Of a DNA stretch of 64,000 nt, positions 59,653 through 64,000 are shown piece by piece. The notes under the pieces are model-generated. The model saw only the letters and a list, made by a program, of their open reading frames with translations. It made no database searches and was not told the DNA's origin. The stretch lies in assembly GCA_032768795.1 (NCBI GenBank), contig CP136492.1:372001-436000 (forward strand), in the 5' to 3' direction. This stretch comes from Tremella fuciformis (lineage: Eukaryota > Basidiomycota > Tremellomycetes > Tremellales > Tremellaceae). Within the stretch, counting starts at the first letter, position 1. Every line of letters begins with the position of its first letter. The position numbers were made by a program, and so were the translations under genes.

Positions 59653-60979
59653 ATGTCGGCAGCCACCGCGGCGCTCCAGTTTGGACGCAAAACCAATGCT
59701 CTCGACGTATGTCGGCACTTTGCAGCTGAGATCAAGGGCAGTACGGTACTCATCACCGGCCCGACCAAGGGCGGCATCGGGTATGCGACGGCTGTGGATA
59801 TCGCCCAGCAGTCTCCAGCCAAGCTCATCCTTGTCGGGCGGGACTTGGCCAAGTGAGTAAAGCCCACACCTCCTTAGGCCTACAAGTCCAAGTGGTGGGT
59901 CGTTGCTGATGCCATAGGCTGGAAGAGTCGCGCCAGGGTGTACTCGAGGTCGCGCCAAAGGTGGAAGTCCCGGTTGTGCAATGCGACCTGTCCAGCCTGG
60001 CCTCGGTCCAAGCTGCCGCCGAGCAGATCGGGAGGGACACACCTACCATCGACTACTTTATCGCCAATGCCGGTGTGGTAAGTCTTGCTCGTCTCAACAC
60101 AGGCTTGGCCCTGATCGCAGATGGACGCCCCGTACCGCCTCACGGCCGAAGGCTTCGAGCTGCAGCTCGTGACCAACTATCTCTCGCACTACGTCATGCT
60201 GGAGTCTCTCCTCCCCAGTGTGTTGAGCAGCACCAAGAAGACCGTCGTGCTGGTCGCTAGCTCGGCGCATGCGCGAGGGGCGGTGCAGTGGGATGACCCG
60301 TCTTACCGGGCGCACGAGTACAACAAGAACCAAGCATAGTGGGTGGCCTCTCTCTTTGGCGTTGTGTTAAGGGTGCTGAGGATGAGTGGACAGTCCAAGT
60401 CGGCCATGATCCTGTACGCCCGTGCGCTCGCTCAAGAAAACTCGGACAAAGGTCTTCGTGTTCAAGCTGTCAATGTGAGACATCCAATCTCGCTGTCCGC
60501 TTCAACCGCAGCTTGTGCAGGGCGTATGTACTGTGCATATGCTCATCCGCAGCCGGGTCCTACGATGTCTGACTTGACGCGCCATTGGTCGCTGCAGGAA
60601 AGAATCGATATTGGCAAGATGTACGGCGGGGCATTCGACGAGCAGGGTGTCCTGAACCCCAAGGCGGAGATCTGGAAGACGGTCGAGCAGGGCGCGTCGA
60701 CGTGAATCTCTCAATTGGCGGTCATCATGGGGTTGGGACTGACGTCAAGAACCTGTGTCGCGGCATTCGATAAGACGTTGCCGAATGGTGTGTGGATGGA
60801 CGACTGTGTGGTCGCCGAGGAGAAGTGCCAGGAGTGGGCCAAGGATCCTGTGAGTCTGCAATCGTTTCCGGAGGGGAGAGAGGGGTTTGATGGTATGGGC
60901 TGACTACCAGGTTTTGGTGGACAAGATCAGAGGCTGGACAGAGGATCTCATCAAGGGCTCGGCGGTCAAGAAGCAGTGA
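59653..60979 (+). CDS. Tandem SDR paralogue 1 (retinol dehydrogenase/WWOX-like)
   Basis: First of three neighbouring paralogues. MSAATAALQFGRKTNALDVC, then STVLITGPTKGGIGYATAVD (nucleotide-binding GxxxGxG), LILVGRD, CDLSSLASVQAAAEQI, IDYFIANAGV (NAG), MDAPYRLTAEGFELQLVTNY, VVLVASSAHARGAVQWDD (catalytic Ser), the YGQSK active site formed across a splice, then NPGPTMSDLTRHWSLQERID, KMYGGAFDEQGVLNPKAEIW and the shared end. About seven introns. The three genes share order, spacing and motifs, so they arose by tandem duplication. Substrate unknown. Confidence 0.85.
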
Positions 60980-61467
60980 CTAGCTGGCCGAGGCGATTGC
61001 TAGTACTCAATGCATGCATCCCAAAGCAAGTCACCTGAAGCTCCCGTAGGGCCCCCTGGACCGCGGCACACTCCCTGCTCTCCAGTCCATGTGACCGCCC
61101 CGGCCCTCGGGATACCGCCGGCATCGGCGTCGGCGTCGGCGCCGGCGCACGCACCATCGTCGGGGAAGGATCGGTCGTCGGGCCCGGCTCTCCTCATATA
61201 CCGCCCACCTACCACTGTTCTTCCTCTCAACCCCTTTCTTGAGAATGCTTACTGTACAACCTCCACCCCGACTCTCTCTCAGACGCCTACGCGTCACAGG
61301 ATCCCGACGTGATCCAACCGGTGTCCGTTGTCGGTCGCCGTCTCCACGCGGTGAATGCTTACCAATACCACCTTATCACTCAACTGTATATATGCATGTC
61401 CCTTTTGACGCAATGGATCAGCTCAATACACCAGACCAAGGGTCGAATTCTACCTTGCTAAGTCAGA
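60980..61467. other. Intergenic promoter of second tandem SDR
   Basis: About 490 bp. Includes a short run of GGCATC/GGCGTC/GGCGCC-type triplet-like repeats (about 61120-61145) and, near 61210-61260, a pyrimidine-rich stretch. No gene seen. Confidence 0.35.
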
Positions 61468-62724
61468 ATGTCCACCGTCGCGTACAGTAAAGATACCACC
61501 GCCACAGAGGTGTGCGCGCACTTTGCCGCAGAGATCAAGGGCACGACGATCCTCTTGACCGGTTCCTCAGTCGGAGGTATCGGGTTCTCCACTGTCGAGG
61601 CCATTGCGAAGCAGGGCCCGGAGAAGGTCATCCTTGTTGGTCGAGGCGGGCCCAAGTGAGCCTCCCCTCTTGGGCTTAAGGAAAGAATTGAGCCTGAGCT
61701 TACGTCAGGCTGGAAAAGGCTCGCAATGAGCTACTCGCCAAGGCGCCCGGCGTGGACTTCACCACTATCGAGTGTGACCTTGGCAGCTTGACCTCCGTCT
61801 CCAAAGCGGCAGAGGAGATCAACGCTCTAGGTGTGCCGATCGACTACTTCATCGCCAACGCCGGTGTGGTGCGTCGCCCATCGAGCCAGTCAGTGTCGAG
61901 TGCGGCTGACGCCCACCGCAGATGGACGTCCCGCAGCGCGAGCTCACCGTCGACGGCTTCGAATCCCAGCTCGCCATCAACTACCTGTCCCACTTTGTCT
62001 TGCTCAGCAAGCTACTGCCTCTCATCCTGGCCAGCGAGAAGAAGTCAGTGGTCACGCTTGCCAGCTACCACCTGTGCGGCCCGGTGCAATGGGACGACCC
62101 GTCGTACGCAACCCACACGTACGACAAGAAAGCAGCATAGTACGCTTCGTTACTCATTTCGGTCTTGAGCTGAGCGCCAGCGGCCAGTCCAAGACGGCCA
62201 TGATGCTCCTCGCTCGCGCCGTCGCAGCCAAGTACGGCCCCTCGGGCATCCGGGCTCACTCCGTGCACGTAAGTTTCAGCGTTCCGGACGCGTGTAGAGT
62301 GGTCCTGACGGGCCAGCCAGGTATCGTGCCGAGTCAGCTGGCGCGACACTGGACCCTCGAGGAGAAGCTCGAGATCAGTAAGATGTACGGCGGGACGTTC
62401 TTCGAGAACGGCGAGGTCAATTATGACTCGCCGACGTGGAAGACCCTCGACCAGGGTGCGGCGACGTGAGCTGTCTCACGGGACGTATGTGAGGGGTAGA
62501 GCTGACGACAGAACGTGTCGTGCGGCTTTTGATGCGACCTTGTTGAATGGGTCTTACCTTGTCGATTGTGAAGTGGCCGATGACATTGCCCAGGACTACG
62601 CCAAGAACCCGGTGAGTAATTCCCTGGCAGGCCTTGCTGAGGGGCGTGCTGATTGCAGGTGCTGGCAGACAAGCTGTGGGGTTGGACCACCGACCTTGTG
62701 GCCAAGGCAGGCGTGACTGTGTAG
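61468..62724 (+). CDS. Tandem SDR paralogue 2
   Basis: MSTVAYSKDTTATEVCAHFA, then GTTILLTGSSVGGIGFSTVE, VILVGRG, CDLGSLTSVSKAAEEI, IDYFIANAGV, MDVPQRELTVDGFESQLAIN, VVTLASYHLCGPVQWDD (the Ser is shifted), YGQSK across a splice, HPGIVPSQLARHWTLEEKLE, KMYGGTFFENGEVNYDSPTW and DKLWGWTTDLVAKAGVTV. Length and order match paralogues 1 and 3, but the residue before the H in ASYHLC replaces the SSA-type Ser seen in copy 1, so the catalytic Ser may differ. About seven introns. Confidence 0.85.
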
Positions 62725-62771
62725 AGGCGACGCACCACAGGGATACACTCACCACTCTTCAGTTGTAATGT

Positions 62772-62792
62772 GATTAGGAGTAACTCCTAATC
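62772..62792. promoter_or_regulatory. Perfect 21-bp palindrome
   Basis: GATTAGGAGT, one A, then ACTCCTAATC, an exact 10-base inverted repeat between SDR paralogues 2 and 3. It is about 50 bp past the stop of paralogue 2 and 320 bp before the start of paralogue 3. It could be a binding site for a dimeric regulator, or a 3'-end hairpin of paralogue 2. No factor is assigned. Confidence 0.4.
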
Positions 62793-63108
62793 GCGTGCCT
62801 GTGTGCGGGTGACCGACCCCGAGGCACGTGTCGCGGCGAGGTCCGTGTGTTGATCCGAGACTTCCGAACATCTGCTCCGTGCCGAGGCATCCTGGCCTTC
62901 GGTCACCACTCAGACGTACTCACTCCTACGCACAAAGGGCCAAATGCCCACAGAAGCGACACACAGCACGATGGATCTCAGCCGAGGGGTGGGGTCGGTG
63001 ACTGACGTGCTTCGCAGGGGATATAACCCCCTGCTTTCCCCTCTCTGACATACTCATCCACCCCACTCACCGACTTGAGCTTGCCAGATCCAAAACAAGA
63101 AGTCCGAC

Positions 63109-64000
63109 ATGTCTACCCCAGCCGAGTTTGGCAAAGACACGCCAGCCGCGGATGTGTGCAAGTACTTTGCTTCCGAGATCAAGGGCACCACTGTCCTCAT
63201 CACCGGCCCTACCATCGGCTCGTTGGGTTTTGAGACAGCGCGCGCGATTGCCGAGCAGGGTGCGGCCAAGCTGATCCTTGTCGGACGAGATGTGTCCAAG
63301 TGGGTCCTCCTTCTTGGTTCGTTTGCAATATAGGAGTGTGCTCACCGCAGACTCACGGAGGCTCGTCAGGCCATTGTCGACAGCTTCCCGGATGTCGTAG
63401 TTGAGAACGTCGCATGCGACCTGGCCGACCTCGACTCGGTCCGCCAGGCCTCCCAGTCGATTGCGTCTTCTGGGGTTGCCATCGACTACTTCGTCGCCAA
63501 TGCGGGAGTGGTGCGTCACGCCATGCCCCACTCGAGTCGGGGACTTTGCTGACGATAGATGGACATCCCCAACTTCACTCTGACGAAACAAGGCCACGAG
63601 CTCACCTTCGCCGTCAACTACCTGGCGCACTTTGTCATGTTCGAGATGCTGCTCCCTTCCATCCTCGCAAGCAACAAGAAGACCGCCGTCTTCCTCTCGA
63701 GCCAGCTGCACGCAGTCTGCCCTGTACAGTGGGACGACCCCAATCTCGTGAAGCAGGGGTACGAGAAGCACAAGGCGTAGTGAGCGACTTTTCCCCCCAT
63801 TCAAGTCTCGCTCACACCGGTCGCAGCGGCCAGTCGAAAGTTGCGCCTGTCCTCCTTGCCCGTTATGCCGCCAAGATCTTCGGTCCCCAGGGCCTGCGTG
63901 CTTTCTCCGTTGACGTGAGACCAACTCCCAGTGTCAAAGGGTGAAGAAGCTCACCCCTTGAGCCCGGAGCGATCGTGACCAACCTCGGGCGCCACTGGAC
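63109..64000 (+). CDS. Tandem SDR paralogue 3 (cut by right window edge)
   Basis: MSTPAEFGKDTPAADVCKYF, GTTVLITGPTIGSLGFETAR (the GxxxGxG pattern reads GPTIGSLG), LILVGRD, CDLADLDSVRQASQSI, IDYFVANAGV, MDIPNFTLTKQGHELTFAVN, AVFLSSQLHAVCPVQWDD (Ser), YGQSK formed across a splice, and a last visible part VDPGAIVTNLGRHW. The C-terminal third lies outside the window. A TATA-like GGATATAACC lies about 90 bp before the start. Confidence 0.85.

Overview
The window comes from a fungal nuclear genome. It is most like a basidiomycete yeast of the Tremellomycetes, possibly Trichosporonales. Reasons: housekeeping genes are cut by many introns of about 34-60 nt with GTNNGT-type donors, coding is GC-rich, neighbouring genes sit close together on both strands, and the conserved proteins are eukaryotic (Chd1, Cog2, an Och1-type mannosyltransferase, Qri7, a PRELI/Ups protein, a CUE protein). 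No rRNA, tRNA, CRISPR or bacterial feature was recognised. Genus is an inference.

Layout. 1-7.8 kb: 5' part of CHD1 (minus), a GT34-like glycosyltransferase, COG2, and a tiny membrane protein. 7.9-17.5 kb: a minus-strand array of eight related intronless genes (family A) plus one fragment; the last copy has a frameshift. 17.9-19.9 kb: an Och1-like mannosyltransferase with six exons. 20.0-20.7 kb: a 683-bp non-autonomous Helitron. 20.9-27.9 kb: four members of a second unrecognised intronless family (family B), all minus strand. 28-32.7 kb: housekeeping genes (AcpS-type phosphopantetheinyl transferase, 3-hydroxyacyl-CoA dehydrogenase, Qri7, a membrane/coiled-coil protein).

32.7-41.6 kb is the most striking part. 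Three Helitrons (1309, 683 and 6549 bp) lie inside what appears to be a single 59-nt intron of an 84-residue gene. The largest carries an intact Rep-helicase gene of about 1793 codons and an antisense accessory gene. The middle one sits exactly at the 5' boundary of the large one and matches the 20-kb element in inverted orientation.

41.6-49 kb: a PRELI/Ups lipid-transfer gene, two unrecognised genes, a DHA2-type MFS exporter and a phytanoyl-CoA-dioxygenase-like gene. 49.8-64 kb: a run of plus-strand genes rich in oxidoreductases and transport: a dihydroflavonol-reductase-like protein, a classical SDR, a sugar transporter, a 100-residue protein, a metallo-beta-lactamase-fold protein, a CUE-domain protein and three tandem SDR paralogues, the last cut by the window end.

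Several apparent stops or frameshifts in real genes are resolved by short introns. Three of these introns need a GC-AG donor (Och1-like, Ups-like and DHA2 genes). All gene structures are read by eye from the sequence and have not been tested against transcripts.
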